64,000 bases of DNA, taken from the NCBI GenBank assembly GCA_913031575.1, contig CAJWEV010000006.1, positions 1-64,000 of the forward strand. Direction: 5' to 3'. Positions 26,421 through 35,394 of this stretch are shown here, piece by piece. The translations under genes were made by a program, and so were the position numbers. The first letter of the stretch is position 1; every line of letters starts with the position of its first letter. Source of the stretch: an uncultured Halieaceae bacterium (GTDB lineage Bacteria; Pseudomonadota; Gammaproteobacteria; Pseudomonadales; Halieaceae). Below the pieces are notes generated by a model, which was not told where the DNA came from, did not search any database, and saw nothing but the letters and a program-made list of their open reading frames with translations.

Positions 26421-27128
26421 TTATCGCCAGCCGTCATTGCGTCGGCGCTTGATAGTGAGTCGAGGGATGAGTAATGCGACGGCAATCCCTGCCAGCAGGG
26501 ACAGCACGCCCTCAAGCCGTTGTTTGTTTGCGACGCGATCCTCTAGACGAGCATTTTCAAGTTTGAGCAGGTCGTTGCGCGCGCTGGCATCCTCCAATTT
26601 ACCGGTCAACTGCTTGGTCAATTGGTCAAGCTGAATCGCATTTGCCGAGATTCGTTTGATCTCGGCGAGCTCAGCACGTGTTTCCGCGAGTGCTACAGCG
26701 GTTGAGCTCATATCAGAGTCGCTGGAGCTTAATTGCTCCATGGCCTCATCGAGGTTTTGCTGGATCGTCGCTACCCGTTCCTGACTCGCCGCCAGTTCAG
26801 CCTCTACTGCATTGAGCTGATTTGCGCGAGGTATATCTTTTTGCAGGTACTGCGCCCTCAGATAGCCGCGTGTACCACCCCTGGTTTCAACCTCGGCCCA
26901 AACGCCATCCTCAGTGGTCCCGAAGAAGTTCACCTCAGTGCCCGAGGGGAGGCCTTTATTGATGATTCGATAGTCGCCTCCAGGGCCTGTTCGGATTGGC
27001 GTAAAAATCAGATCCGTGACGTAGCGGGTCTCTCTCTCTCTGGGTACGTCGCTGGCTTCCTGCGCCAGTCCGCTTCCAGACGTCAGTATTGCCAAGCTAC
27101 TGAGTAGAGTTATTCCAAAAATTCGCAT
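26421..27128 (-). CDS. SH3-domain / coiled-coil periplasmic protein (TIGR04211, YgiM-like)
   Basis: The ATG at 27128 (MRIFGITLL) gives a 235-residue product with a clean signal peptide (about 1-22, ending GLAQ). An upstream in-frame start at 27197 would bury this signal. A bacterial SH3 domain at about 35-95 (LIFTPIRTGPGGDYRII) is followed by a long coiled coil (about 100-195) and a C-terminal membrane segment (about 203-222) with a basic tail. This is the YgiM layout. Function unknown; cell-wall binding is a guess based on SH3b domains. Confidence 0.88.
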   Translation of the reverse strand: MRIFGITLLSSLAILTSGSGLAQEASDVPRERETRYVTDLIFTPIRTGPGGDYRIINKGLPSGTEVNFFGTTEDGVWAEVETRGGTRGYLRAQYLQKDIPRANQLNAVEAELAASQERVATIQQNLDEAMEQLSSSDSDMSSTAVALAETRAELAEIKRISANAIQLDQLTKQLTGKLEDASARNDLLKLENARLEDRVANKQRLEGVLSLLAGIAVALLIPRLTIKRRRNDGWR

Positions 27129-27150
27129 AGGTTGATCGCCCCCAAAGACC

Positions 27151-27759
27151 CTAAAAGGTTTTTGTTGTGTCGTTATCGTCGGCGCTGTCGGCTTCACTCA
27201 AGTAGGGTCCCATGATAATGCCAATCACTATTGCCCAAAGCACGGTGAACAGTACAGCAGACCAGAGTTTGTATGTTACCCATGTATCGATGGAGAAGTT
27301 ATAGGCCACATATAGGTTCAGGGCACCTACCATAAAAAAGTAAAAGGTTGATGCAATGGTCACGCGGTTCCATACCCGTTTTGGCATCTCTATATCGTTG
27401 GGCACTATCGCTTGAAAAAGACTTTTTCCGCGTACTACATGCCATACCACACAAACGCTTGCCAGTACCCAGTTAAACACGGTGGGTTTCCAGAAAATAA
27501 ACACGGGATCCCGCAGTAAGACTGTCGCTCCGCCGAAAAGGATAACAGCGCCGGCAACACCCAGTAGTCGCTTCTCAACAGAACCCCACACCAGCTTGAC
27601 GACCAGAACCTGCACCACTGTCGCAAGGATCAAGGCGATGGTGGCAGTGTAGATGCCATCAAAGGTGTACTCCGAGCTGCCAAGTCTCAGCGTCGTACCT
27701 GACATTTGATGGACGATGAAAAAAATGATCAGCGGTAAGAATTCTAGGAGTTGCTTCAT
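27151..27759 (-). CDS. yciB: Intracellular septation protein A family (YciB)
   Basis: YciB is a polytopic inner-membrane protein linked to envelope integrity and cell division. The ATG at 27759 (MKQLLEFLPLIIFF) matches the family start and gives 202 residues with about six membrane segments. FIFWKPTVFNWVL and FSIDTWVTYKLW are characteristic. Longer in-frame starts at 27792 or 27927 are unlikely. It heads the minus-strand series and is divergent from rnm. Confidence 0.93.
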   Translation of the reverse strand: MKQLLEFLPLIIFFIVHQMSGTTLRLGSSEYTFDGIYTATIALILATVVQVLVVKLVWGSVEKRLLGVAGAVILFGGATVLLRDPVFIFWKPTVFNWVLASVCVVWHVVRGKSLFQAIVPNDIEMPKRVWNRVTIASTFYFFMVGALNLYVAYNFSIDTWVTYKLWSAVLFTVLWAIVIGIIMGPYLSEADSADDNDTTKTF

Positions 27760-27824
27760 GTTGGCTCTGGTACGATAGGACTCTGTATTCATTACGAGCC
27801 GCTCAGGCTGCAAGTGTAGTAATT

Positions 27825-28661
27825 GTGATCGTCGACTTCCACACTCATTCTCTCGCATCCGATGGCGCCTTGGCGCCACTGGAGCTATTGCGGCGTGCGA
27901 AGGCGGCTGGCGTGCATCAATTTGCACTGACTGATCACGACACTATGGCGGGGTACCTGTCGGTCAGGCACACGAATGAAGCCAGCGAGGTGGGGCTCAT
28001 TTCGGGAGTCGAATTGTCCTGTCGGTGGGCATCCACGACGTTGCATGTTGTGGGGCTGAATTTTGATGCCGATGCACCGCAAATGATCACCATGGTCGAA
28101 CAATTAACGCAGGCACGCGAGGAGAGAGCCGAAAAAATTTCAAAACGTCTTGCGGGTTTGGGTATTGATGGTGCATTGAAAGGTGCCAAAAAGATTGCAA
28201 ATGAGAGTCAAATTGGGCGGCCGCATTTCGCCACCTGGATGGCGGAGGCGGGCGCTGTGGACTCGGCTACCGAGGCTTTCGATAAGTATCTGGGCGCTGG
28301 AAAAATAGGGGATGTCAAAATGTTCTGGCCACCCTTGTGTGACGTTGTTCAGGCGATCAGCCAAGCAGGTGGTGTGGCAATTCTCGCTCATCCTCTGAAA
28401 TATCGACTGACGGGCATGAAGCTTCGCGCGCTGATCAGCGATTTCAAAGCGGCGGGTGGGGGTGCAATCGAGGTGTTGAACGGTCGTCAGCCCGAGACCG
28501 ATCTAAAACGCTTAAGTCAGTTAGCTGAAGGTAGCGGGTTGATGTGCTCTGTCGGCTCCGATTTTCATCGGGATTTCGAGTATGGCCCGAAGCTTGGTAT
28601 CGATGTCGAACGCCTACCCGACGGCCTTTATGTCTGGCATGCAATGGAGGTCGCGGCATGA
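27825..28661 (+). CDS. rnm: PHP-domain phosphoesterase, Rnm/YciV (TrpH) family
   Basis: A GTG start gives 278 residues. The PHP metal-site motifs are present in order: DFHTHSLASDG (residues about 4-14), LTDHDTMAGY, a mid-protein Glu/His region (GVELSC, GRPHF), AILAHPLKY and SVGSDFH. The E. coli homologue acts as a 5'-3' exoribonuclease that matures rRNA 5' ends and degrades short oligonucleotides. The stop overlaps the yciO start as ATGA. Confidence 0.92.
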   Translation: MIVDFHTHSLASDGALAPLELLRRAKAAGVHQFALTDHDTMAGYLSVRHTNEASEVGLISGVELSCRWASTTLHVVGLNFDADAPQMITMVEQLTQAREERAEKISKRLAGLGIDGALKGAKKIANESQIGRPHFATWMAEAGAVDSATEAFDKYLGAGKIGDVKMFWPPLCDVVQAISQAGGVAILAHPLKYRLTGMKLRALISDFKAAGGGAIEVLNGRQPETDLKRLSQLAEGSGLMCSVGSDFHRDFEYGPKLGIDVERLPDGLYVWHAMEVAA

Positions 28662-29278
28662 GCCAGTTTTTCTCTATACACCCCGAGACGCCACAGGGGC
28701 GATTAATCAATCAAGCAGTCGAGATTCTCCAGTCTGGCGGCGTTATTGCTTACCCAACCGATTCTGCTTATGCCCTTGGCTGCCGGCTCGATAACAAGTC
28801 GGGTGCTGAGCGTATAAAGCAGATTCGCAAGTTGGAAGATGACCACAACTTCACGCTGGTGTGTCAGGACCTATCGGAGCTGTCGCGTTACGCGCGGGTC
28901 GATAATGCGGCGTATCGGCAAATCAAGCATTCAACGCCCGGGCCTTACACATTTATTTTCGAAGCCAGCAAAGAGGTGCCGCGCCGTCTAATGAATCCGA
29001 AGCGCAAAACCATTGGTCTACGCGTTCCGGACAATGCTATCGCTCAAGCTCTGCTGCAGGATCTGGGCGAGCCCCTCATGTCAGTGACTCTTTTACTGCC
29101 TGGAGATGACTATCCGCTAAGCGATCCGTACGATATACGCATGACGCTCGAGCGGGACGTTGATTTGGTGATTGACGGGGGTTACTGCGGTTTAGACCCA
29201 ACGTCGGTGATCGATATGAGTGGCGACGAAACACAAGTTCTAAGACAGGGCTTGGGTGATACGACAGACTTTCCTTAG
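28658..29278 (+). CDS. yciO: YciO family protein (Sua5/TsaC fold)
   Basis: The ATG at 28658 gives 206 residues, the same as E. coli YciO. The YrdC-like fold binds double-stranded RNA and ATP; TsaC relatives make threonylcarbamoyl-AMP for tRNA t6A, but the role of YciO is less certain. Recognised segments are GGVIAYPTDSAYALGC, GPYTFIFEASKEVP and RKTIGLRVPDN. The 4-nt overlap with rnm reproduces the yciV-yciO pairing of enteric bacteria. Confidence 0.94.
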   Translation: MSQFFSIHPETPQGRLINQAVEILQSGGVIAYPTDSAYALGCRLDNKSGAERIKQIRKLEDDHNFTLVCQDLSELSRYARVDNAAYRQIKHSTPGPYTFIFEASKEVPRRLMNPKRKTIGLRVPDNAIAQALLQDLGEPLMSVTLLLPGDDYPLSDPYDIRMTLERDVDLVIDGGYCGLDPTSVIDMSGDETQVLRQGLGDTTDFP

Positions 29279-29292
29279 GTTCTCGGATTGAC

Positions 29293-30210
29293 GTGACAGA
29301 TACGGACGACAACATGACTCAGGGCCCGGTTGATTCCCAACAAGGTTCAGAATTCAGCGCGAATGAAGCCACGCCTGAGGCTTTACTGCGCGTCTCCTCG
29401 GCTGTTGAAAAGCGGATGGGTCAGCCGCAGCAGGGTGAAATGCCGTTTGCCGTGGTGCAAGGTGAGGCGCTCACCGAGTTACCAAAGGACTTGTACATTC
29501 CGCCTCGGGCGCTTGAAGTCTTCCTTGAGGCCTTTGAGGGCCCACTCGATTTACTGCTTTACCTGATACGGCGGCAGAACCTCGATATTTTGGATATCGA
29601 TGTTGCGGTCATTACCGAGCAGTACATGCAATATGTCGAACTGATGGATGCCATGCAGTTTGAACTGGCAGCAGAATATCTCCTGATGGCTGCCATGCTC
29701 GCTGAGATCAAGTCACGGATGCTCTTACCCCGCTCCAATGAGGCGGATGATGAAGAGGAAGATCCGCGTGCCGGCCTGGTGCGTCGACTGCAGGAATACG
29801 AGCGCTTTAAAAAGGCGGCAGAAGACATGGCGACGCTACCGCGCGTTGAACGAGATACCTGGGTCGGATCGGCTGAGCCCCCCGTAATGGAGCGTACAAA
29901 GCCGTTGCCCGAGGTAAATCTGCAGGACCTGGTTATTGCGTTTTCAGAGGTCCTGAAGCGTGCGGATCTCTACGAGAGCCATCAGATTAGACGCGAATCT
30001 TTGTCAACGCGTGAGCGCATGGCAGATGTATTGCAGGCGCTTCAGGAGCAAGAATTCTGTTCCTTTGACTCACTGTTCAAAGTCGAAGAAGGCAGGCTAG
30101 GTGTGGTAGTTACTTTCCTGGCCATATTGGAATTAATTAAAGAATCTTTGGTGGATATTGTGCAATCAGACGAGTTTGCACCCATCCACATCAAGGCGAG
30201 GAGCGAGTAA
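29293..30210 (+). CDS. scpA: Segregation and condensation protein A
   Basis: ScpA is the kleisin that joins the two heads of SMC. A GTG start gives 305 residues. A variable N-terminal extension (about 70 residues) precedes the conserved FEGPLDLLLYLIRRQNLDILDIDV and the helix EYLLMAAMLAEIKSRMLLP. The C-terminal winged helix is recognised in FSFDSLFKV-like CSFDSLFKVEEGRLGVVVTF. Coupled with scpB (8-nt gap). An smc gene is not in the window. Confidence 0.94.
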   Translation: MTDTDDNMTQGPVDSQQGSEFSANEATPEALLRVSSAVEKRMGQPQQGEMPFAVVQGEALTELPKDLYIPPRALEVFLEAFEGPLDLLLYLIRRQNLDILDIDVAVITEQYMQYVELMDAMQFELAAEYLLMAAMLAEIKSRMLLPRSNEADDEEEDPRAGLVRRLQEYERFKKAAEDMATLPRVERDTWVGSAEPPVMERTKPLPEVNLQDLVIAFSEVLKRADLYESHQIRRESLSTRERMADVLQALQEQEFCSFDSLFKVEEGRLGVVVTFLAILELIKESLVDIVQSDEFAPIHIKARSE

Positions 30211-30218
30211 AGCGGCCT

Positions 30219-30878
30219 ATGGGTGATCACGATTTGGTTGGAATTGTCGAAGGCGCGCTGCTGGCGGCCGGAGAGCCTTTGACTAAGAAGCAATTGGCGC
30301 AGCTTTTTGATGAGCTAGATCGACCGTCGACTGCGGATATCACGGCAGCCCTTACTGAAGTGGCGGAGCGATGTGATGGGCGTGGCTTTGAACTGGCTGA
30401 GGTGGCCAGTGGTTTCCGTTTTCAGGTTCGACAAAACCTGTCGCCATGGGTCAGCAAGCTGTGGGTAGAGCGTCCTGTTCGTTATTCGCGCGCTTTGCTC
30501 GAGACGCTGTCGTTGATTGCTTACCGTCAGCCAATCACACGGGGTGAAATCGAGGACATTCGTGGTGTTGCGGTATCAAGCAATATCATGAAGAGCCTGC
30601 TTGAGCGCGACTGGGTAAAAGTGGTGGGACACCGGGACGTGCCGGGTAAACCCGCGATGTATGCCACAACACGAGAGTTTTTGGATTACTTCAATCTAAA
30701 GTCACTGGACCAGTTGCCGCCTCTTGCAGATGTAAAAGACCTCGAAACTATGACAAGTGCGCTGCCTCTTGACGAGTTTCATGACTCGCGTGGCGAGGAG
30801 AATGAGCCCGAGGGCTCTGAATCTCAGGGTATTGCAGTCGATTCTGTGCAGGACGAAGAGGCCGTTGATACAGAGTGA
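30219..30878 (+). CDS. scpB: Segregation and condensation protein B
   Basis: ScpB dimerises and binds ScpA in the SMC-ScpAB condensin. The 219 residues contain two winged-helix domains, with EGALLAAGEPLTKKQLA near the start, ALLETLSLIAYRQPITRGEI in the middle and YATTREFLDYFNLKSLDQLPPL. An acidic disordered tail follows (about 175-219). The stop overlaps the GTG start of rluB (GTGA). Confidence 0.95.
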   Translation: MGDHDLVGIVEGALLAAGEPLTKKQLAQLFDELDRPSTADITAALTEVAERCDGRGFELAEVASGFRFQVRQNLSPWVSKLWVERPVRYSRALLETLSLIAYRQPITRGEIEDIRGVAVSSNIMKSLLERDWVKVVGHRDVPGKPAMYATTREFLDYFNLKSLDQLPPLADVKDLETMTSALPLDEFHDSRGEENEPEGSESQGIAVDSVQDEEAVDTE

Positions 30879-31783
30879 GCAAGTCAGACATACAGACCGA
30901 AAAATTGATCGTGGGTGACGTGGTGGTCAAGCCTGATGGAGAGAAACTTCAGAAGGTGCTCGCGCGAATCGGTCTTGGATCACGGCGAAAACTCGAGGAG
31001 AGCATTCAGGCGGGCGACATTACGGTGAACGGCAAGACCGCAAAGCTGGGTGATCGGGTCGTCGCTGGCGACAAGATTAAGTTCAAGGGGCGCCCCGTCG
31101 CTAATGATCAGCTCGTGGAAAACCGAATTTTGCTGTACCACAAACCGGTTGGAGAGGTCTGCTCGCGTAAGGATCCCGAGGGACGGGCGACGGTCTTCGG
31201 CGGTTTGCCTCGCCTAAAATCCGGGCGTTGGGTGTCTGTGGGGCGTCTCGACTACAACACGTCGGGGCTACTGCTGATGACAACCGATGGTGAACTCGCC
31301 AATGCACTGATGCATCCGTCGACTCGTGTCGAGCGAGAGTACCTTGTTCGTGTCATGGGACGTGTTGATGAGGCGATGCTGGATCGCTTGAAGTCCGGCG
31401 TTGAGTTAGATGACGGTCAGGCGCGTTTTTCTGATATTCAAGAGGGTGGCAGTGATAGTGAGGGCATTAACCGCTTCTTTTACGTTGTATTATCGGAGGG
31501 ACGCAATCGCGAAGTACGTCGTCTCTGGGAGTCGCAGGGGATGACCGTATCTCGGCTTAAGCGTGTTCGTTACGGCGATGTGTTCATTCCCTCGAAGCTC
31601 AAAAAAGGACAGTGGATGGAGCTGAAGCAGTGCGATGCTGATGTGGTTTACACCATGGCCCACATGAAGCCCAAGCCCATCTACCAACCCTCAAAGAGGT
31701 CGGCAGACAAGCGAGAACGTCGGGCTAAGAAAAGTGGTAAACACATCCCTAAGCGAAATAAGAAAGAACGTGAGTCCCAATAA
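30875..31783 (+). CDS. rluB: 23S rRNA pseudouridine(2605) synthase
   Basis: RluB converts U2605 of 23S rRNA. A GTG start gives 302 residues. An S4 RNA-binding domain (about 25-75, KLQKVLARIGLGSRRKLEES) is followed by the synthase domain with VGRLDYNTSGLLLMT, carrying the catalytic Asp, and GRNREVRRLWESQG. A lysine/arginine-rich tail (about 260-302) is common in RluB. The order scpA-scpB-rluB is typical of gammaproteobacteria. Confidence 0.95.
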   Translation: MSKSDIQTEKLIVGDVVVKPDGEKLQKVLARIGLGSRRKLEESIQAGDITVNGKTAKLGDRVVAGDKIKFKGRPVANDQLVENRILLYHKPVGEVCSRKDPEGRATVFGGLPRLKSGRWVSVGRLDYNTSGLLLMTTDGELANALMHPSTRVEREYLVRVMGRVDEAMLDRLKSGVELDDGQARFSDIQEGGSDSEGINRFFYVVLSEGRNREVRRLWESQGMTVSRLKRVRYGDVFIPSKLKKGQWMELKQCDADVVYTMAHMKPKPIYQPSKRSADKRERRAKKSGKHIPKRNKKERESQ

Positions 31784-31904
31784 AATTGCGCAAAGGGCGA
31801 GTGCTGCCGGGCGTGCTACTCGCGAGCGGGCGCTATTGATGGTTAGCGCATTCTAACCTCTATCAAACCCTCATATTCACCAGAGGCTATTGGGTTATCA
31901 GAGG
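31784..31904. other. Convergent gap between rluB and yciK
   Basis: A 6-bp inverted repeat with a 15-nt loop (GCGAGT at 31797-31802, ACTCGC at 31818-31823) could weakly terminate transcription, but no T-run follows. A short direct repeat, AGAGGCTA, occurs twice 20 nt apart near the yciK stop. Nothing else seen. Confidence 0.25.
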
Positions 31905-32657
31905 CTACTGAGCACTCAGTGCTTCCCCGTTGAGCTGCGCACTCGCATCACTCATGAGATACACCCACTCATGGATAATATCTTCCGGACTAGGGTTGGT
32001 TGTGGGCGGTTCAGCGGGATAAGCAGAGCGTCGCATGGCAGTATTAACGGCGCCGGGGTTAAGGCTGTTAACACGAATTGTTGACGTGGCGCCAAGCTCA
32101 TCGGCAAGTACTTGCATCAAGCCTTCCGTTGCGAATTTCGATACGGCGTAGCTGCCCCAGTACGCGCGTCCGGTTCTACCGACTCCTGAGCTGGTGAAAA
32201 CAATTGAGGCTGATGGGGCACGATCGAGTAATGGTAGCAAGGTCTGTGTGAGCATGAAGCCTGCGTTGACGTTCACCTGCATCACGTCGTGCCATGTGGC
32301 TGCTCGCGTCTGGGCAATGGGTTTTCGGTCGCCAAGCAAACTGGCGTTATGCAGCAAACCATCCAATTTGGGTAATGCCTCGCCCAGCGAGCCAGCGAGC
32401 CTGACAAAATCGTCGTGGGCCGCTTTGGCTAGGTCCATGGGTAGCAGAGCGGGCTCAGGTGCACCCAATGCCACGATCTCGTCGTAGAGGGCTTCCAGAC
32501 GTTCCTCGTTGCGACTGAGGAGCAGCACTTCCGCACCGCAGCCCGCATAGGCGAGGCTGGCGGCACGGCCTATACCCTCTGATGCACCGGTGACCAAAAT
32601 GGTTTTTCCCGATAACTGGGTTTGCGTGGGAGACCATTCACTGGGAGCGATCGGCAT
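31905..32657 (-). CDS. yciK: YciK family SDR oxidoreductase
   Basis: The ATG at 32657 has AAGGAG 9 nt upstream and gives 250 residues. SDR signatures are visible: LVTGASEGIGRA (NADP-binding), DGLLHNASLLG, active-site FTSSGVGR with Ser, and YAVSKFATEG with Tyr and Lys, then RVNSLNPGAVNTAMRR. The substrate is unknown. In Pseudomonas it also follows ubiG-mupP. The start overlaps the mupP stop (TAATG). Confidence 0.92.
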   Translation of the reverse strand: MPIAPSEWSPTQTQLSGKTILVTGASEGIGRAASLAYAGCGAEVLLLSRNEERLEALYDEIVALGAPEPALLPMDLAKAAHDDFVRLAGSLGEALPKLDGLLHNASLLGDRKPIAQTRAATWHDVMQVNVNAGFMLTQTLLPLLDRAPSASIVFTSSGVGRTGRAYWGSYAVSKFATEGLMQVLADELGATSTIRVNSLNPGAVNTAMRRSAYPAEPPTTNPSPEDIIHEWVYLMSDASAQLNGEALSAQ

Positions 32658-33328
32658 TACAGTTGACTCCTTATCCAATGACAGAGCGCTTGTGGCGAAT
32701 CGACACAGAGGTCTGCACCCCACTGCTCTGGATTATCGTGATCTTCGATATAGCCGTATTTCACCGCGACGGTGAAGCACCCTGCAGCATTTCCTGATTC
32801 GATATCCCGAATATGATCGCCAATGTAGACCATTGCCTCGGGTGACACATTCAGCTCGGATGCAGCGAGTAGGACCGGTTCTGGGTGGGGCTTGGCGTGG
32901 GTGACATCGCAGGGCGTAACCAGAACGCCTGCCGAGGGCTCGAACGGCATTTCATTCATTAGCGGCTCGGCAAAGCGGCGATATTTGTTTGTCACCACGC
33001 CCCATTGTTTACCCGCGCTATGAGCCGCATGTAAAGCCTCGACCAACCCATCGTAGGGCTGGGCGGTTGACCCCAGTAGTTCCTCGTACCAGTCGAGGTA
33101 TTGCTGGCGATACAGCTCCCATCGAGGATCGCCTTCCTCGACACCTGTCGCTTCCGTGACTAGACGCCCTGAGCCGTGGGAGATTAATTTCCGAGCAGCA
33201 TCGAAGGACTTCTCGCCACCCCCGAGCTCGACGCAGAGCTTCTGGTAGGCCATGATGAGCTCGCTGGCTGTATCGACAAGTGTCCCATCAAGATCGAAAA
33301 CGAAGGCGTCGAAGACGCGCTGACTCAC
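32657..33328 (-). CDS. mupP: N-acetylmuramic acid 6-phosphate phosphatase / HAD hydrolase (MupP)
   Basis: This is a HAD-family phosphatase of 223 residues. Motif I is FVFDLDGTLVD, motif II VVTNKY, Lys is in HAKPHPEPVLL, and motif IV is YIGDHIRDIESG. It was long annotated as phosphoglycolate phosphatase. In Pseudomonas the gene in exactly this position (ubiG-mupP-yciK) dephosphorylates MurNAc-6-P in the cell-wall recycling route that bypasses de novo UDP-MurNAc synthesis. The function is transferred by gene order; phosphoglycolate phosphatase remains the alternative. Confidence 0.85.
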   Translation of the reverse strand: MSQRVFDAFVFDLDGTLVDTASELIMAYQKLCVELGGGEKSFDAARKLISHGSGRLVTEATGVEEGDPRWELYRQQYLDWYEELLGSTAQPYDGLVEALHAAHSAGKQWGVVTNKYRRFAEPLMNEMPFEPSAGVLVTPCDVTHAKPHPEPVLLAASELNVSPEAMVYIGDHIRDIESGNAAGCFTVAVKYGYIEDHDNPEQWGADLCVDSPQALCHWIRSQL

Positions 33329-34035
33329 GCGGGCTTGCTCGCTCGGATCATGTAATTCACGGACACATCACCCTCGACAAGTCGGTAATGCTTGGTAATG
33401 GGGTTGTAGGTCAACCCAATCATCGCCTCAACGGTTAGATCAGCAGCTCGCGCCCAACGTGCGAGCTCCGATGGTTTAATGAACTTCTCGTATTCATGGG
33501 TGCCTTTGGGAAGCAAATTGAGCACGTACTCCGCTCCCACAATGGCAAAAAGCCACGCCTTTGGGTTGCGATTGATGGTTGAAAAGTACAGATCGGCACC
33601 GGGCTTGGCCATATCAGCACAGGCTTGAATGACTTTTGACGGATCAGGTACGTGCTCGAGCATTTCAAGGCAGGTCACTACGTCATAGGTAGCAGGGTTT
33701 TCCTCGGCAATCGTTTCAGCTGTGGTTTGGCGGTACTCAATGTCGAGCTTTGACTCGAGCAAATGAATCTTTGCTACAGAAAGTGGTGCCTCGCCCATAT
33801 CAATGCCAGTAACGGTTGCACCGCGATGGGCCATGGCCTCGCTTAGTAATCCGCCACCACAGCCTACATCGATCAATTTTTTATCTCGCACTTCGCTGAA
33901 TTGGTCAATCCAACTGGCTCGCAGCGGGTTGATGTCATGCAGTGGTTTGAATTCGCTATTTTCATCCCACCATCGAGACGCCAGCGCCTCAAATTTTGCG
34001 ATTTCATCGGGGTCTACATTGCTGTACGTCGTCAT
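33325..34035 (-). CDS. ubiG: Ubiquinone biosynthesis O-methyltransferase
   Basis: UbiG performs both O-methylations in ubiquinone synthesis using SAM. The 236 residues begin NVDPDEIAKFEALASRWWD, the standard UbiG start. The SAM motif is LIDVGCGGGLLSEAMA, followed by VTCLEMLEHVPDP and STINRNPKAWL. It starts 9 nt after the mtaD-like gene and overlaps mupP by 4 nt. Confidence 0.97.
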   Translation of the reverse strand: MTTYSNVDPDEIAKFEALASRWWDENSEFKPLHDINPLRASWIDQFSEVRDKKLIDVGCGGGLLSEAMAHRGATVTGIDMGEAPLSVAKIHLLESKLDIEYRQTTAETIAEENPATYDVVTCLEMLEHVPDPSKVIQACADMAKPGADLYFSTINRNPKAWLFAIVGAEYVLNLLPKGTHEYEKFIKPSELARWARAADLTVEAMIGLTYNPITKHYRLVEGDVSVNYMIRASKPA

Positions 34036-34044
34036 TTACTCATC

Positions 34045-35394
34045 TCAATCAGGCGGCTGCCTAGATATACGTCGGGAACTCGGGGAGAGTTTAGTGCGCC
34101 AGCCGGCGGCTTTGTGCCTCAATGCGTCGCTGTCTAGGCTTTGCAACTGTCCGTTTTTCACAGCGTTTTTGCCAGCGATCCAACTATGAGTTACCCCGAT
34201 CCCAGGGCCACCGTAGACAACATTGGATTCAATCTGGTGGTGGGGCGCCGTATACATGCCACTCATGTCGATGGCAATTAGGTCAGCAGACTTGCCTGCC
34301 TCGAGACTACCGGTGACATGGTCCAGCCCGAGGGCGCGCGCGCCGTCAAGAGTGGCCATTCGGATAGCCTCGCTGGCCGAGAGTGCTGTCGGCTCGCCGC
34401 TTTCTAATTTCGCCAGCAAAGCCGCTGACTGCATCTCTGCAAGGCCATTCAGTCGATTATTGCTGGCCGCGCCATCAGTGCCCAGCGCGATGTTGATGCC
34501 TGCATCTCGCAGCTTTGAGACGGGGCAAGCGCCCGACGCGAGTCTCATGTTGGAGCGCGGGCAGTGCACGACATGTGCACCATGGGCCGCCACGGTCTCG
34601 ATATCCTGCGATCCTAGAGCCGTCATATGGACACACTGTGTTCGCGGCCCCAGCAAACCAATTCGCGCTGATGAATCGATGGGACGTTCGCCAGTCGCTT
34701 CAACATGCGCTAACACCTCTGCGGTTGTCGCGTGGAGGTTGATTTGAATAGGAGCATCAAGCTCGTTCGCTAGCATGGCCGTTCGGGAGAGGAGCGACTC
34801 ATCGACGGTATAGGTCGAGTGAGGGCCAAGACCAAAACCAACGTCCACGAGCTCGTCACTTCTAAAATAATCCCGCAGCGCCAACCCTTTTTCGAAATAC
34901 TCCTCAGCACTTTTTGCCCAGGCGGTCTCGGTATCCATGACCGGAAAAACCAGTTGGGTTCGCATACCAGCAGCGCGCAAACTTTGGGCCGCGATATCAG
35001 GGAAGAAATACATGTCACTGGTAGTTGTAATGCCGCTAAGTAGCATCTCGGCCGCCGCAATTTCAGTGCCGTCTCGTACAAATTCTGGAGACATCCAGCG
35101 GGCTTCTAACGGCGAGATTTTATCGTTCAGCCAAGATGTAAGAGACATGTCACCGGTATAGCCTCTTAACAATGTCATGCCAGCATGGCCGCGCGCGTTT
35201 ACAAGGCCTGGCATGAGCACATGGCCAGGAAGTTCGAGATGATCTATATCGCTCAATGCGCGGGCTCGCGCATGAGGCATTAATGCAGCGATCAGCCCCT
35301 GCCTCACAACAATACTGTGAGATATTAGAACATTTTCAGGTCCCGAAATCGGGATGATTGCGTCTGCGTGAACCGCAAAATTAGCTGATGTCAT
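34045..35394 (-). CDS. mtaD: TRZ/ATZ (MtaD-like) amidohydrolase with altered active site
   Basis: By sequence and position (upstream of ubiG) this is the Pseudomonas-type 5-methylthioadenosine/S-adenosylhomocysteine deaminase family, 449 residues from ATG 35394. The amidohydrolase barrel is complete, with conserved VHMTAL (His256) and GTDGAASNN (Asp307). However, the usual NAHGH zinc motif reads NARGH (Arg68 for His), and the usual HxHE motif reads NLHA (Asn219 for His, Ala222 for the catalytic Glu). Two expected metal ligands and the general acid/base are therefore missing. It is probably inactive as a deaminase or has a new function. The frame is intact with no stop. Confidence 0.88.
   Translation of the reverse strand: MTSANFAVHADAIIPISGPENVLISHSIVVRQGLIAALMPHARARALSDIDHLELPGHVLMPGLVNARGHAGMTLLRGYTGDMSLTSWLNDKISPLEARWMSPEFVRDGTEIAAAEMLLSGITTTSDMYFFPDIAAQSLRAAGMRTQLVFPVMDTETAWAKSAEEYFEKGLALRDYFRSDELVDVGFGLGPHSTYTVDESLLSRTAMLANELDAPIQINLHATTAEVLAHVEATGERPIDSSARIGLLGPRTQCVHMTALGSQDIETVAAHGAHVVHCPRSNMRLASGACPVSKLRDAGINIALGTDGAASNNRLNGLAEMQSAALLAKLESGEPTALSASEAIRMATLDGARALGLDHVTGSLEAGKSADLIAIDMSGMYTAPHHQIESNVVYGGPGIGVTHSWIAGKNAVKNGQLQSLDSDALRHKAAGWRTKLSPSSRRISRQPPD

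Noticed and set aside
34223-34747. 174-codon plus-strand frame inside the mtaD-like gene
   Set aside because: Antisense to a conserved amidohydrolase; composition is that of a shadow frame.
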